From Chiridota heheva (lineage: Eukaryota; Echinodermata; Holothuroidea; Apodida; Chiridotidae): 64,000 nucleotides of DNA. The notes beneath the pieces were generated by a model. The model was not told the origin of the DNA. It was given only the letters and a program-made list of their open reading frames with translations, and ran no database searches. Both the position numbers and the translations under genes were made by a program. The stretch is from positions 5,001 to 69,000 of the forward strand of contig JAIGNY010001685.1 in NCBI GenBank assembly GCA_020152595.1. Direction: 5' to 3'. Of this stretch, positions 46,135 to 58,399 are shown one piece after another (the first letter of the stretch is position 1; every line of letters starts with the position of its first letter).

Positions 46135-48185
46135 CTAAAAATCACTTATTTTCATACTGCAGGTATCAAAAATCACTTATTTTCATACTGCAGGTATCAA
46201 AAATCACTTATTTTTGTACTGCAGGTATCAAAAATCACCTATTTTCATACTGCAGGTATCAAAATCACTTATTTTCCTACTGCAGGTATCAAAATCACTT
46301 ATTTTCCTACTGCAGGTATCAAAATCACTTATTTTCCTACTGCAGGTATCAAAATCACTTATTTTCCTACTGCAGGTATCAAAATCACTTATTTTCATAC
46401 TGCAGATATCAAAAATTACTTATTTTCATACTGCAGGTATCAAAATCACTTATTTTCATACTGCAGGTATCAAAAATCACTTATTTTCATACTGCAGGTA
46501 TCAAAAATAAGCTATTTTCATACTGCAGGTATCAAAAATCACTTATTTTCATACTGCAGGTATCAAAAATAAGCTATTTTCATAGTGCAGGTATCAAAAT
46601 CACTCATTTTCATAGTGCAGGTATCAAAAATAAGCTATTTTCATACTGCAGGTATCAAAATCACTTATTTTCATAGTGCAGGTATCAAAATCACCTATTT
46701 TCGTACTGCAGGTATCAAAAATCACTTATTTTCATACTGCAGGTATCAAAAATTACTTATTTTCATACTGCAGGTATCAAAAATCAATTATTTTTTAACT
46801 ACAGGTATCAAAAATCACTTATTTTCATACTGCAGTATCAAAAATCACTTATTTTCATACTGCAGGTATCAAAAATCACTTATTTTTATACTGCAGCTAG
46901 GTATCAAAAATCACTTATTATCATACTGCAGGTATCAAAAATCACTTATTTTCATAATACAGGTTTAGAAAATAATTTATTTTTTTGTACTGTAGGTATT
47001 AAAATTTACTTAATTTTGTACTGCAGGTATCAAAATCACTTATTTTTATACTGCAGATATCAAAAATATTCTATTTTCATACTGCAGGTATCAAAATCAC
47101 TTATTTTTGTACTGCAGGTATCAAAAATCACTTATTTTTATACTGCAGGTATCAAAATCACTTATTTTTATACTGCAGGTATCAAAAATCACTTATTTTC
47201 ATAGTGCAGGTATCAAAAATCACTTATTTTCATAGTGCAGGTATCAAAAATCAATTCAAAATTTTCATAGTGCAGGTATCAAAATCAATTATTTTCATAC
47301 TGCAGGTATCAAAAATCACTTATTTTCATACTGCAGGTATCAAAAATCACTTATTTTCATACTGCAGATATCAAAAATCAATTATTTTCATACTGCAGGT
47401 ATCAAAAATCACTTATTTTCATACTGCAGGTATTAAAAATCACTTATTTTCATAATGCAGGTATCAAAAATAACTTATTTCCATACTGCAGGTATCAAAA
47501 ATCACTTATTTTTTCAGATATCAAAAATCACTTATTTTCATGCTGCAGGTATCAAAAAAACTTATTTCCATAGCAGGTATCAAAAATCACTTTTTTATAC
47601 TGCAGGTATCAAAAAAAAATGCAGGTATCAAAAAGCTATTTTTATACTGCAGGTATTAAAAATCACTTATTTTCATACTGCAGGTATCAAAAATCACTTA
47701 TTTTTATACTGCAGATATCAAAAATCACTTTTTTATACTGCAGGTATCAAAATCACTTATTTTCATACTGCAGGTATCAAAATCACTTATTTTTATACTG
47801 CAGATATCAAAAATCACTTATTTTCATACTGTAGGTATCAAAAATCACTTATTTTCATACTGCAGGTATCAAAAATCACTTATTATTATACTGCAGCTAG
47901 GTATCAAAAACCACCTATTTTCGTTACAGTACTGCAGGTATCAAAAATAACTTATTTACATACTGCAGGTATCAAAAATAACTTATTTTTGTACTGCAGG
48001 TATCAAAAATAACTTATTTTCATACTGCAGGTATCAAAAATCACTTATTTTCATAGTGCAGGTATCAAAAATCACCTATTTTCGTACTGCAGGTATCAAA
48101 AATAACTTATTTTTATACTGCAGGTATAAAATTTATAAGCTGTCATACTGCAGTTACCAAAACAATATCTCATACTGCAGACCAA
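46135..48185. repeat. 31-bp satellite, array 2
   Basis: About 66 copies of the same unit as array 1, in the same orientation. A block at about 46500-47085 follows the same order of variant units as 39768-40350, including the odd aactacagg, gcagctagg and ataatacagg variants. This shows duplication of a higher-order block. Four neighbouring units near 46265-46400 share the rare cctactgcag variant, a sign of recent local expansion. The distal end (47500-48185) is decayed. Confidence 0.95.
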
Positions 48186-48224
48186 TTTTGAAATTCTGGG
48201 TCGCACATACCTACCACTTTAGTA

Positions 48225-48620
48225 TGGAATTCCTTCCCCCCCCCTCCTCTACACTCCCTCCGGCTTTGCATTACCATTTCTAAACAGGAAGAAGGGAAAT
48301 TGTCCCATCCCTGCAAATTGAGTAAATTCGGGCAAAATTGTTGGGCTCATGGGCGAAGCCTTGCAATTAGCCTGGGTCCAGGGGCCAAACCCTGGAAGCT
48401 CTGAAGATTCCTTAATTTTTATGTCCCACAATGGTTTAAAATCAACACATTCATGTAAGTATAAAGAAAATGTAAGTGATGAAAGAAGACAATTTCATAT
48501 TTGTCTAAATCAATTTCAGATAAGTATTTGCAGAATTTCCCTGCAAATTGAAAAGATTTGGGAAAAATTGTGGATTTCATGGGCGAAGCCTTGAAAGCAG
48601 TGGCGTAGGAAAGTATTCGA
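48225..48620. repeat. Dispersed repeat bordering satellite array 2
   Basis: Two tandem copies of a unit containing ctgcaaattga, catgggcgaagccttg and, in the first, ccctggaagctctgaagatt. The unit matches 36172-36365 and 49915-50215. It begins roughly 40 bp past the satellite. Confidence 0.6.
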
Positions 48621-49149
48621 TATTGGGGGCTAGATTTGATCAATTGCCTGAACAAACTGTAGTACCAAAATGTATCATTAGAAATGGCTCTGCTTAAAAC
48701 CAGGAACATCTCAATGGGCCCTCAAATGGAGCAGGGCCGGTCCAAGTAAAAGTTATCTATTTCTTTGTTTCCCAAACCACAAAACTGTATACAGTTTCAC
48801 CTCTCCTAGGCTCCTTCAAGATAACAACTACTCCCACTGGTGTTACATGGTATTTTTAGTGACACACATCTGAATGTAATGGCAATCCTCTGGAATATAA
48901 GTAGTAATGTAATCAATGCTGACATCGTTTGTCTTTGCTGCTGGGGAAAGGTGAAATGAACTATGAGCATAGAACTATTTATACCTCAATGTTATGATGC
49001 AAAGTTAATCTTGTGAAATAATGTGGTTAATTTGTTGCTTTAAAATTGCAGGCCAAATTTTTAAGCAGTGCCTTTACTAATGTGAGTTTCTTATCATGGT
49101 CCAAAAACTATTTGTCAAGGAGAGGTGTTATTGAAAACATTTGTAAAAT

Positions 49150-49800
49150 TTGGCATCATTTAATGGTCATAAAATGAAGGAATTTTTAAGAAAATTGAGG
49201 GGAAAAATTAAGTAAATTAACAAAATTTGAAGCAATTACTTCACAAAAATGAAGGAAATTGCACAAAAATTTAAGTAAAATTCATGAAAATAGGGATACT
49301 GTACAAAAATTAAAAATGAAGGAAATTACACAATAATTGATGCAAATTTCATAAAAATGAAGGAATTTGCACAAAAATTGAAGCAAATTTCACGAAAATG
49401 AAGGAAAATTGAAGCAAATTTAAAGATAATTTCCCCAAAATGAAGAAATTTTCTTGAAAATTAAAGTAAATATTCCGAAAAAGATTTAAATTGCACAAAA
49501 TTTAAAGCAAATTTTAAGAAAATTAAAGACAACTTCTGAAAAATTCCCGAAAATGAAGGAAACTGCACGAAAATTGAAGCAGTTCCACGAAAATGGAGGA
49601 AAATTCCCAAAAATTGAAAACTACTTCTCTAAACTGGAAGTTATTCTCCCAAATATGAAGGAAATTACACCAAAATTAAAGCAAACTTCACGAAAAGGGA
49701 ATTTTTTTTTACGAAAATAGAGGGAAGCTTCTCGAAAATATCCTCAAAATGAAGTTGAAAGAAATTGGCAAAAACATTGAAGCAAATTTCCTCAAAATTG
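49150..49800. repeat. A-rich imperfect tandem repeat, about 40 bp
   Basis: Recurring words are atgaaggaaattgcac, aaaattgaagcaaattt and cacgaaaatg, in irregular order, 14 or more times. It is strongly A-rich on the plus strand and divergent, so the array is old. No coding frame is seen. Confidence 0.75.
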
Positions 49801-49914
49801 ACGATTTCCAGAAAAAAAATTGCAATGTAATCTGACTGGCTAAGTGAACTCGTCAAAATTAATTCGTTATAACTTTCATTATTGGGATAACCAAATTGTT
49901 GCAGTAATATTTTT

Positions 49915-50220
49915 CCCCCCCCCAAAGTGGCTGAAAATAAACACAAGAAAACCGAAATCTAAGGCAGAAGAATTTTTGATGAATAGAAGAAAAAATCAAA
50001 TTATAATGTTAAAATCTACTCAAATAAGCATTTGGGTTACCATTTCTAAACACTGTCAGGCAGAAGAGAAATTTCCCCCCCAAATTTGCCTATGATATTG
50101 TTGGCTTCATGGATGCAGCCCTTACAGGGTCCAAGGGGCGAATTCCCTAGAAGATTTCTAGTTTTTGATGCCCAACAATGGCTCAATCTTGACTTTAAAC
50201 GTGTGTGGACACACATCTTT
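49915..50220. repeat. Dispersed repeat, third copy
   Basis: Shares aagtggctgaaaat, ataatgttaaaatct, accatttctaaacac and gcttcatggatgcagcc with the copies that border the two satellite arrays. Here it runs directly into a 19-bp array. Confidence 0.55.
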
Positions 50221-50236
50221 ATGTCTCCTGCAGTTG

Positions 50237-50435
50237 CCCAACCTGCCAACCCGAGCCCAATCTGCCAACCCGAGCCCAACCTGCCAACCCGAGCCCAACC
50301 TGCCAACCCGAGCCCAACCTGCTAACCCGAGCCCAACCTGCCAACCCGAGCCCAACCTGCCAACCCGAGCCCAACCTGCCAACCCGAGCCCAACCTGCCA
50401 ACCCGAGCCCAACCTGCCAACCCGAGCCCAATCAG
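50237..50435. repeat. 19-bp minisatellite
   Basis: About ten nearly identical copies of cccaacctgccaacccgag. Proline/threonine-rich plus-strand and Gly/Leu/Arg-rich minus-strand frames are repeat artefacts. Confidence 0.95.
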
Positions 50436-50840
50436 CATCATGCACTGAGTTGAGATGATTCTGCTATCTAGACAATTCAGGCATGGTTGAGATGTATCTC
50501 TAATTTAAACACATCATACAGAGATCTAACATTTTACAGCTCTGCCCGAGTAAGTGCCTAAGTATGATGTTGTCAGCATGATGCCGAGTCAGGAGGACAT
50601 GATTCTGATATAATGATTCGATCAGGATTGAGATGTATATCCGATTTAAGCAGTACATCCGACATTTTACATCTCTGCTTGACTTAGTGCCCAAGTATGA
50701 TGTTGTCAGCATCATGTGCTAAGTCGACGGTCGACAGGATATGATTCAGTTATCTAGCTTAGTCGGGCATGACTGAGATATGTTCTGATACCAGGATACA
50801 TGTGCATCCGTCATTCTTCATTTCTGCGCAAGTAAGATCA
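50431..50840. repeat. Tandem repeat of about 140 bp, three copies
   Basis: Copies begin cagcat(c/g)atg at about 50430, 50575 and 50708. They share gattc(t/a)g, gagatgtat, acattttaca and ctaagtatgatgttgtcagc or a close variant. It directly adjoins the 19-bp array. Confidence 0.7.
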
Positions 50841-51080
50841 GCATCCAGCCAATGGAGGGGGCTGGGAGGTTAAGGGAGCAAAAAAGTATCATTTTATCCA
50901 AAACATTTCCAAAAGTATTTTGTATTTTGGGAAGAAACAAAAACATATAAAGGTATAACACATTAATTTCCTACAATTTTGTTTCATTCCTATATGCCAC
51001 TCATGTTTGCCCGACGAAAGTTTGAATTGCCTGACGAAATTTTTAAGGGGTGTCACACTGCCCTCACGCCCCTTAATTTA

Positions 51081-52589
51081 CGCCTCTGGATGCATCCTTT
51101 TCTTTAAATTAAAGGTTTATTCCAATGATCTGTCATTTTTTTTATGAATGACAAATATGAAATAAAATAAACATCAGTGAAAAAGCCAAGTTAATATGTT
51201 ACTTCTACAATAACTTCACAATTCTTTTTTTTTTTGAGAATGAATCACTATTTTTTCTTTATTCTAAACAAGGTACATGAACAGATGGTTGATATAAGGT
51301 TTTGATCATTTTATACTATAACCTATCACACTAACTTTTCAAAAATATTACTTATCACTAGAAAAACAAATTAAACGAAAATACATTAGAAACTGTCAAG
51401 TCACTTTTGAGCAGAGGAAAAGTACATGGCTTTGTTAACATATTATCATACTGAATGAAGAAGTAGCTTCGGTCAAGTCACTTTGAGCAGAGAGGAAAAG
51501 TCTTTGGAATTTGATAGCATCTTGTAAGAGTAACAACAGCAGGGTTTTTCACCAATTTGTCTGATTGTCTGATTGTCTTGTATCACATGAATGAACATCA
51601 AGATCCATGAAAATATTCCATTAACATTCATTTTCAATATTTCTCCTGTTTTAAAATCTCAATACAATATTCAATGTCATTTTACTTTTCAGATTTGTTG
51701 TGCAGATCAACCCAAGGCCAGAGAAAGGATCAACCTAGGGCCAGAGAAAGGGTCAAAAACAGAAAGGGAAAGAAGTATTGAAGCATTCGCACCAAAGTAA
51801 TTGCCTTGGCCAAATCATAACAAACTTCCACAGTGGGTGGATTGTACAGTGTAGAGAGTCTAACTCTTTTCAGGATTATTTCCATGAATTTTCATTATCT
51901 GTTATATGATTGAGGACAATAAAAGAAACAAATTGATTTCCTTTATTGTCTCGATCATATACATGATTATGAAATCCACAGGTATATTTCTTTTTAGAAC
52001 AGAGTTAGTCATTTAAAAAGGGGTTATGAACATGTAAATGACTCTTAATTACTTCAAAAACATTTTAAAATCTGTTTGAAAATGGCCATTTCACTGTTTT
52101 TTTAAACAGCACTTGACTGAAAAGTGAGGGCGCTCATTTTTGCAAATTTGAAAGAAATATCATCCACAAAAGATTGATAAACTTCATGCTTCCATAGTTC
52201 ACAGATGACGTGAGGGCAAAGGTCACTTAAATATTCATACTAACCAGAAAATCGCTATACCGCTGCATGCTAGATAAGCATTTGATTTTTTGGGGACCCC
52301 TAAAAATATGCCCTCTTTGGTCTAGTGCGCCTTTAAATATTTATCAATGGCCATACCATACCTCTCTAATATCTTATGTAATTTCATTGTAATCTGTCAC
52401 AATTCTTCGAATAAAAGAGGCTTAATTTTCTCCATTTGATTTTAATTTTTCAGTTTCAGATTGAAAGCTTACAGTAGATAAATTAGTTTGAATTTGAAGA
52501 GTTTGAACTTGTATTCTAACATGAAAACCTCCAGACTAAAAATGCTAATTATCCTGTCTCCAATAAAGTTGTTGAATCGTGTATATCAT
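51081..52589. other. No recognisable gene apart from a small candidate exon
   Basis: AT-rich. The segment 52060-52330 has a different, more complex composition but no recognised element. Confidence 0.4.
51693..51800 (+). other. Possible terminal exon, unrecognised
   Basis: A good acceptor, attttacttttcag, precedes a segment open in two frames. One frame gives a peptide with GPEKGSKTERERSIEAF and a TAA at 51798-51800. The other gives a very basic one ending RVKNRKGKKY. The core is a two-copy repeat around ggccagagaaagg, which weakens the case. Confidence 0.2.
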
Positions 52590-54745
52590 TGTTGCCATTT
52601 GTCTACCTGTACATATGCAGAGGAAGCAGCTAGTAATGGCCTCCTGAGAGAGCTTTACAAGATAAGCAAAACAATTTGCAATGAAAGGACCGAGGTTGAT
52701 AGTGCGATAAGAGACAAGGATGGAAATCTATTAAACGGATAAAAAAGAGAAGAGGTGGAAAGATCATTTCGAGAAGATACTGAATAGACTAGATACTGAA
52801 TATACCAGATCCTGTTTTTCCAGTTTCTAGCATTACATGTGACCTTGAAATAGATGAAAACAGTACCAGTTATATCACAAGAAGTGAATTCAAAGAGGCA
52901 TTAATGAAGCTAAAGAATAACAAAGCTGCAGGCAAGGATTACATAACTGCTGTGTTGTTAAAAGCTAATATAAGTGCATCAGTATTATGGCTTGAAGAGC
53001 TGTTCAGAAATGTATGGGGGGAAAAGGAAGTTATACCAGAATCATGGAAGCAAGGACTGATAACAAAAATACCTAAGTGCAATACTAAGAAAGGCAATAC
53101 TACTGTATGTGATAACTGGTGCAGAATAACCTTAACATCCATACCAAGCAAAGTATTTGGAAGAGTTTTAATCTACAGAATTAGAAATGGTGTTAACAGT
53201 AAGATGAGATAGATGAACAAGCTGGATTTCGGCCTGTGCAACATTCTAGAACAGGTGGCTGAATGCATAGGTGTATGGGACAGTTTTATTCTGGAAAAGG
53301 AGGAGGGGGCAGAATAATTTTTGACCAAATCCTCCAATCTTGTTCTAATTTAACACAGTTCATGAATATTCTCATTAAATCCACATTTCATGTTGCCGCA
53401 ATGCCAATTCATCTGCTTTTAAACAACAAACAACTGAACAAAGCTTTTAAAGATCATATTTATATCTTGAATTTGTTTTCTTTTATTCAAAAATAATTAA
53501 ATCAGTTTTTTTAACACAGTTTCCCGAATTTTGATATTCATTTTTCCTGAATTCTTAGGTGCCCAAAAGTTTTTTTTGGGCAGTCTGCCCCCTCCCCTGC
53601 CCCCTCCGCCTTATACGCCTACGGCTGAATGGCAGTCAACCATATATATCGCCTTTGTTGACTTGAGAAGCGTTTGAGTCAGTGCACAAAGAAAGGCTCT
53701 GGAAAATAATGTCAGCCTATGGTATTCCACAAAAGATAATATGTTTGATTAAAAGTGTTATGTGAAGACAGTGAAGTGCATATATAGAAGGTGGTGTGGA
53801 ATCTCAATGGTTTGAAGTCAAAAGTGGTGTAAAGCAAGGTGATGTAATGTCAGGGCTCCTTTTTCTGATGGTGGTAGACTGGGTGATGAGGAAAACGACT
53901 AATGATAACAGGAATGGAATTAGATGGAGGTTCATGCCAACCCTTGAGGACTTTGATTTTGCTGATGATATCGCTCTACTTTAATCTACATATCAACACA
54001 TGCAAACCAAAGTGACCAGGCTCATTCAGTATGCTGCACAAACTGGGCTAAGAATTAATAAGGATAAGACAGCTCATGAAAATTAACAGCAAATGTTCAA
54101 ACAGTAAATATCGATAACCAACCACTAAATGAAGTAAACAAGTTCAGATACCTTGGTGCAACAGTAAGCTTACAAAGTGGTGGCGAGGAAGTTATCCAAA
54201 ACAGAATCTCCAAAGCAAGAGTAGCATTTATGAAGTTAAATAAGATATGGAACTCAAGTACATTCTCATACAAAAATATGACTCTTTAAATCTCTTGTTA
54301 AGTCTGTACTTGTTAAGTCTGTACTCTTGTAAAGAGTTAAGGTAGAAGATAATAAAAAGCTGGATACATTTGTGTTCAAATGCTGCAGGAGAATTTTGAA
54401 GATCAGATGGTTATATTTAACGATGAAATACTGAGAATCACTAAACATGACAAAATCAGCACTAAAGTAAAAAGAAGGTGTAGGTGGATTGGTCATGGGA
54501 TGTGCATGAGCACTATTAAACACTGACAGCTATGATTAACACTGACAGCTATGATGTGAAAACCAGAGGGGAGAAGGAAAGTTAGTCGTCCTAGAACGAC
54601 CGGGAGAAGGACAGTCGAGAAGAAGAGGAAAGTGATGATGGAGCTCGTGGACAGACGCCAGACAAGTTGCAAATAACAGGGTCCAGTGGTGAGAGTGCGC
54701 TGCAACCTCATGGGCCAGGAGGCCTGAAGAGACTAGGTGAGGTGT
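52590..54745 (+). pseudogene. Decayed LINE reverse transcriptase, interrupted
   Basis: Colinear fragments of a non-LTR retrotransposon ORF2 run through several frames: LKNNKAAGKD, VIPESWKQGLITKIPK, LTSIPSKVFGRVLIYRI, then the FRPVQHSRT region. After a 358-bp insertion come a partial FDSV region, SGVKQGDVMSGLLFLMV and the catalytic DFADDIALL at about 53955-53981. Beyond these are FRYLGATVSLQSGG, KARVAFMKLNKIWN and RRRCRWIGHGMCM near 54480. Many stops and shifts make it inactive. The order and wording resemble RTE- or Jockey-related elements common in marine invertebrates; the exact clade needs a search. The endonuclease part is missing. Confidence 0.85.
53266..53623. mobile_element. Small DNA transposon inserted in the LINE
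   Basis: Ends are cataggtgta and (reverse complement) cgtaggcgta. Both sides carry gctgaatg, at 53258-53265 and 53624-53631, an 8-bp target duplication that suggests hAT- or P-type transposition. A G-rich left and C-rich right subterminal region (ggaggagggggcag and ctgccccctcccctgc) can pair. The interior has no transposase. Confidence 0.75.
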
Positions 54746-55089
54746 GAGGTGACAAACGCCTGTCCATCCACATAAGTTTATGCCTTTCAAAAGGATTCCA
54801 GATGAATCTGCATTAAGCTTTTAGTCGGAAATTATGCAGATAATTTGATTTGTAGCTTGACATGTCAAGTCATGTTTGTTTCTAATGGGGTTAATCAATT
54901 GAAAGTTAAATAATTTAAAAGTTTTATTAGTATGTCAAGTTATCAGGTAGACAGATTGAGAGAGCTGTGTAAAGCATGGGGTTATTAACTGTTTCAGTTA
55001 ATAGCTCTATGAGTAAAGAAAGGAACAGCAAGTTGAGGTGAGGTGGGAGGTGTATTTTCAATTACTGTACAGTAGATGAGTTGGGTTGG
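54746..55089. other. Unassigned sequence before the minisatellite
   Basis: May include the LINE 3' tail. No recognisable feature is seen. Confidence 0.4.
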
Positions 55090-57065
55090 AAGGTGAGTGG
55101 AAAACTGGTAGATAAAGGGAGGATGCTTTTAGAGTAGAGGGTGTGTTTTTGAGTGGCGGGTGGGTTTTAGAGTGGAAGGTGGGGTTTGAGAGTGGAAGGT
55201 GGGTTTTAGAATGGATGGTGGGATTTGAGAATGGATGGTGGGGATTGAGAGTGGATGGTGAGTTTTAGAATGGATGGTGGGGTTTGAGAGTGGAAGGTGG
55301 GGTTTGAGAGTGGAAGGTGGGTTTTAAAATGGATGGTGGGATTTGAGAATGGATGGTGGGGATTGAGAGTGGATGGTGAGTTTTAGAATGGATGGTGGGG
55401 TTTGAGAGTGGACGGTGGGTTTTAGAATGGATGGTGGGGTTGGAGCGTGGACGGTGGATTTAAGAATGGATGGTGGGGTTTGAGAGTGGATGGTGGGGTT
55501 TGAGAGTGGATGGTGGGCTTTGAGAGTGGATGGTGAGTTGTAGAGTGGATGGTGTGGTTTGAGAGTGGAAGGTGGGTGTTAGAATGGATGGTGGGGTTTG
55601 AGAGTGGAAGGTGGGTTTTAGAATGGATGGTGGGGTTTGAGAGTGGACGGTGGGTTTTAGAATGGATGGTGGGGTTTGAGAGTGGATGGTGAGTTTTAGA
55701 ATGGATGGTGGGGTTTGAGAGTGGACGGTGAGTTTTAGAATGGATGGTGGGGTTTGAGAGTGAATGGTGGGGTTTGAGAGTTGATGGTGGGTTTTAGAAT
55801 GGATGGTGGGGTTTGAGAATGGATGGTGGGGATTGAGAGTGGATGGTGAGTTTTAGAATGGATGGTGGGGTTTGAGAGTGGACGGTGGGTTTTAGAATGG
55901 ATGGTGGGGTTGGAGCATGGACGGTGGATTTTAGAATGGATGGTGGGGTTTGAGAGTGGATGGTGGGGTTTGAGAGTGGATGGTGGGGTTTGAGAGTGGA
56001 TGGTGGGTTTTAGAATGGATGGTGGGGTTTGAGAGTGGACGGTAGGTTTTAGAATGAATGGTGGGGTTTGAGAATGGATAATGGGGATTGAGAGTGGATG
56101 GTGAGTTTTAGAATGGATGGTGTGGTTTGAGAGTGGAAGGTGGGTTTTAGAATGGATGGTGGGGTTTGAGAATGGATGGTGGGGATTGAGAGTGGATGGT
56201 GAGTTTTAGAATGGATGGTGTGGCTTGAGAGTGGAAGGTGGGTTTTAGAATGGATGGTGGGGTTTGAGAGTGGGTGGTGGGTTTTAGAATGGATGGTGGG
56301 GTTTAAGAGTGGACAGTGGGTTTTAGAATGGATGGTGGGGTTTTAGAATGGATGGTGGGGATTGGGAGTGGATGGTGGGTTTTAGAATGGATGGTGGGGA
56401 TTGAGAGTGGATGGTGAGTTTTAGAATGGATGGTGGGGTTTGAGAGTGGATGGTGGGTTTTAGAATGGATGGTGGGGTTTGAGAGTTGATGGTGGGTTTT
56501 AGAATGGATGTTGGGGTTTGAGAGTGGATGGTGGGTTTTAGAATGGATGGTGGGGTTTGAGAGTGGACGGTGGGTTTTAGAATGGATGGTGTGGTTTGAG
56601 AGTGAGAGGTGGGTTTTAGAATGGATGGTGGGGTTTGAGAGTGGATGGTGGGTTTCAGAATGGATGGTGGGGTTTGAGAGTGGACGGTGGGTTTTAGAAT
56701 GGATGGTGGGGTTTGAGAATGGATGGTGGGGATTGAGAGTGGATGGTGGGTTTTAGAATGGATGGTGGGGTTTGGGGATTTGGTTTTAGAATGGATGGTG
56801 GGGTTTGAGAGTGGATGGTGGGTTTTAGAATGGATGGTGTGGTTTGAGAGTGAGAGGTGGGTTTTAGAATGGATGGTGGGGTTTGAAAGTGGATGGTGGG
56901 TTTTAGAATGGATGGTGGGGTTTGAGAGTGGACGGTGGGTTTTAGAATGGATGGTGGGGTTTGAGAATGGATGGTGGGGATTGAGAGTGGATGGTGGGTT
57001 TTAGAATGGATGGTGGGGTTTGAGAGTGGATGGTGGGGTTTGAGAGTGGACGGTGGGGTTTCAGT
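55090..57065. repeat. 20/40-bp minisatellite, about 2 kb
   Basis: About 99 monomers of 20 bp, mostly alternating between tttgagagtggatggtgggg and ttttagaatggatggtgggg types, giving a 40-bp dimer. Short blocks of dimers, such as those with tgagaggtggg or gacggtggg, recur, showing layered duplication. The plus strand is G-rich and C-poor throughout. Gly/Trp/Met-rich and Pro/His-rich frames are artefacts. Confidence 0.95.
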
Positions 57066-57420
57066 AGGTTCTAATTTTTCATGCAATAAGTTTTCATCAA
57101 GGATATATGTTAACTTCTTTGTTTAAGAAGCAATCAATGCAGTTTGATATCTGAATGAAAAAATATTTGTAGCTGATTTATGGGTGTGAATTTACACATT
57201 TGACATAAGTAAGCCTAAAAATTTATAGAGAAATACAGAAAAACAATCATTAGATCTGTTTGGATAATTCATAGACCTAAATGCTCCCAATTTCAGGGAA
57301 ACTGCTGTTGTGGTGCTTCAAACTATATGTTACAATTGGGTCTGTTTGGTTAAATGTTTTCAGGAGTGTTCAGGGTTATTTGGTTTTCAAAACATCTCAT
57401 ATATTGTGATTTTTCAAAAA

Positions 57421-57660
57421 CAAGTATGATAAGATTTTCTACTACAATTCAACCACAAAACATTGTTTTGCAACTTTTGCTGTTCATTGGTAGATTTGAA
57501 TGTCGTCATCATTTATCACCATAAGCCTAGTAACGGGTACACAAGTATGATAAGATTTTCCCATACTACAATTCAACCACAAAACATTGTGGTTTTGCAA
57601 CTTTTGCTGTTCATTGGTAGATTTTAATGTCGTCATCATTTATCACCATAAGCCTAGTGA
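57421..57660. repeat. Recent tandem duplication, 121-bp unit
   Basis: Copies begin caagtatgataagatttt at 57421 and 57542. They are almost identical apart from small insertions (cccat, gtg), so the event is young. Confidence 0.9.
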
Positions 57661-57974
57661 CTTGTAGATGCACTTCTTCATATCACTGAACACTGATTGG
57701 ATAATGGTGAGTTGTGTTGGGTTGTAGAATGTAATGTTTAATGTTGTGTGTTTAGTGTAGTATGTTTCATGTAATTTTTTAATGTAGTATGTTTGTTTAC
57801 ATATATTGAGTGAAAAATAAAGCTTCTTGACTAAACCTTTTATGATGTTTTCAAGCTCCCATATTGGAATTTTAGCATAATATTTACTGTCCAGCATTTA
57901 CGATAGACTTATATTTAAATTAGGGAATACATGCACCGTAAAATTTACGTTCTTTTCACTGGAAAAACTACCTT

Positions 57975-58135
57975 TTTTTTTACAGCATTTTAAATCTACT
58001 GTCCAGCATTTATTTACAGTATTTTAAATCTACAGTCTAGCATTTACGTTACTTTAAATCTATGGTCCAGCATTTAGTTTATTTGAATTTTACGGTCCAG
58101 CATTTACGGTCCAACTAAAATTTACGGTCACATTG
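57975..58135. repeat. Short tandem repeat, about 38 bp, four copies
   Basis: Copies contain tttaaatcta(c/t)(a/t/g)gtc and agcatttacg. The word accgtaaaatttacg lies on both sides, near 57935 and 58148, and may be the end of an enclosing element. Confidence 0.65.
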
Positions 58136-58399
58136 GGGATTACGATTACCGTAAAATTTACGGGTTTTTGAATGAAAAAAACTGCTGCCATGACTTTTAC
58201 CCGATTTATTTTTTACAGTGAAGATTTTCTGGAGAAAAACGACATTTTGAAGTTTTATTCCGTAATTAATTTTGATTAACATTGTAATAAATATTATAAG
58301 AGTCAAATCACACTTTGGTATCATCATTTTACTGGTTCGCATGTGAAGCATTATGCGAACCTATGTAATGGCGATTACGTCCGGACGGCCATCCACAGA

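Noticed and set aside
36430-48185. A CRISPR-like array
   Set aside because: Units are head-to-tail without unique spacers, and the genome is eukaryotic; this is a satellite.
56508-57086. Gly/Trp/Met-rich and Pro/His-rich frames
   Set aside because: Product of the 20-bp minisatellite; no start context or non-repeat sequence.
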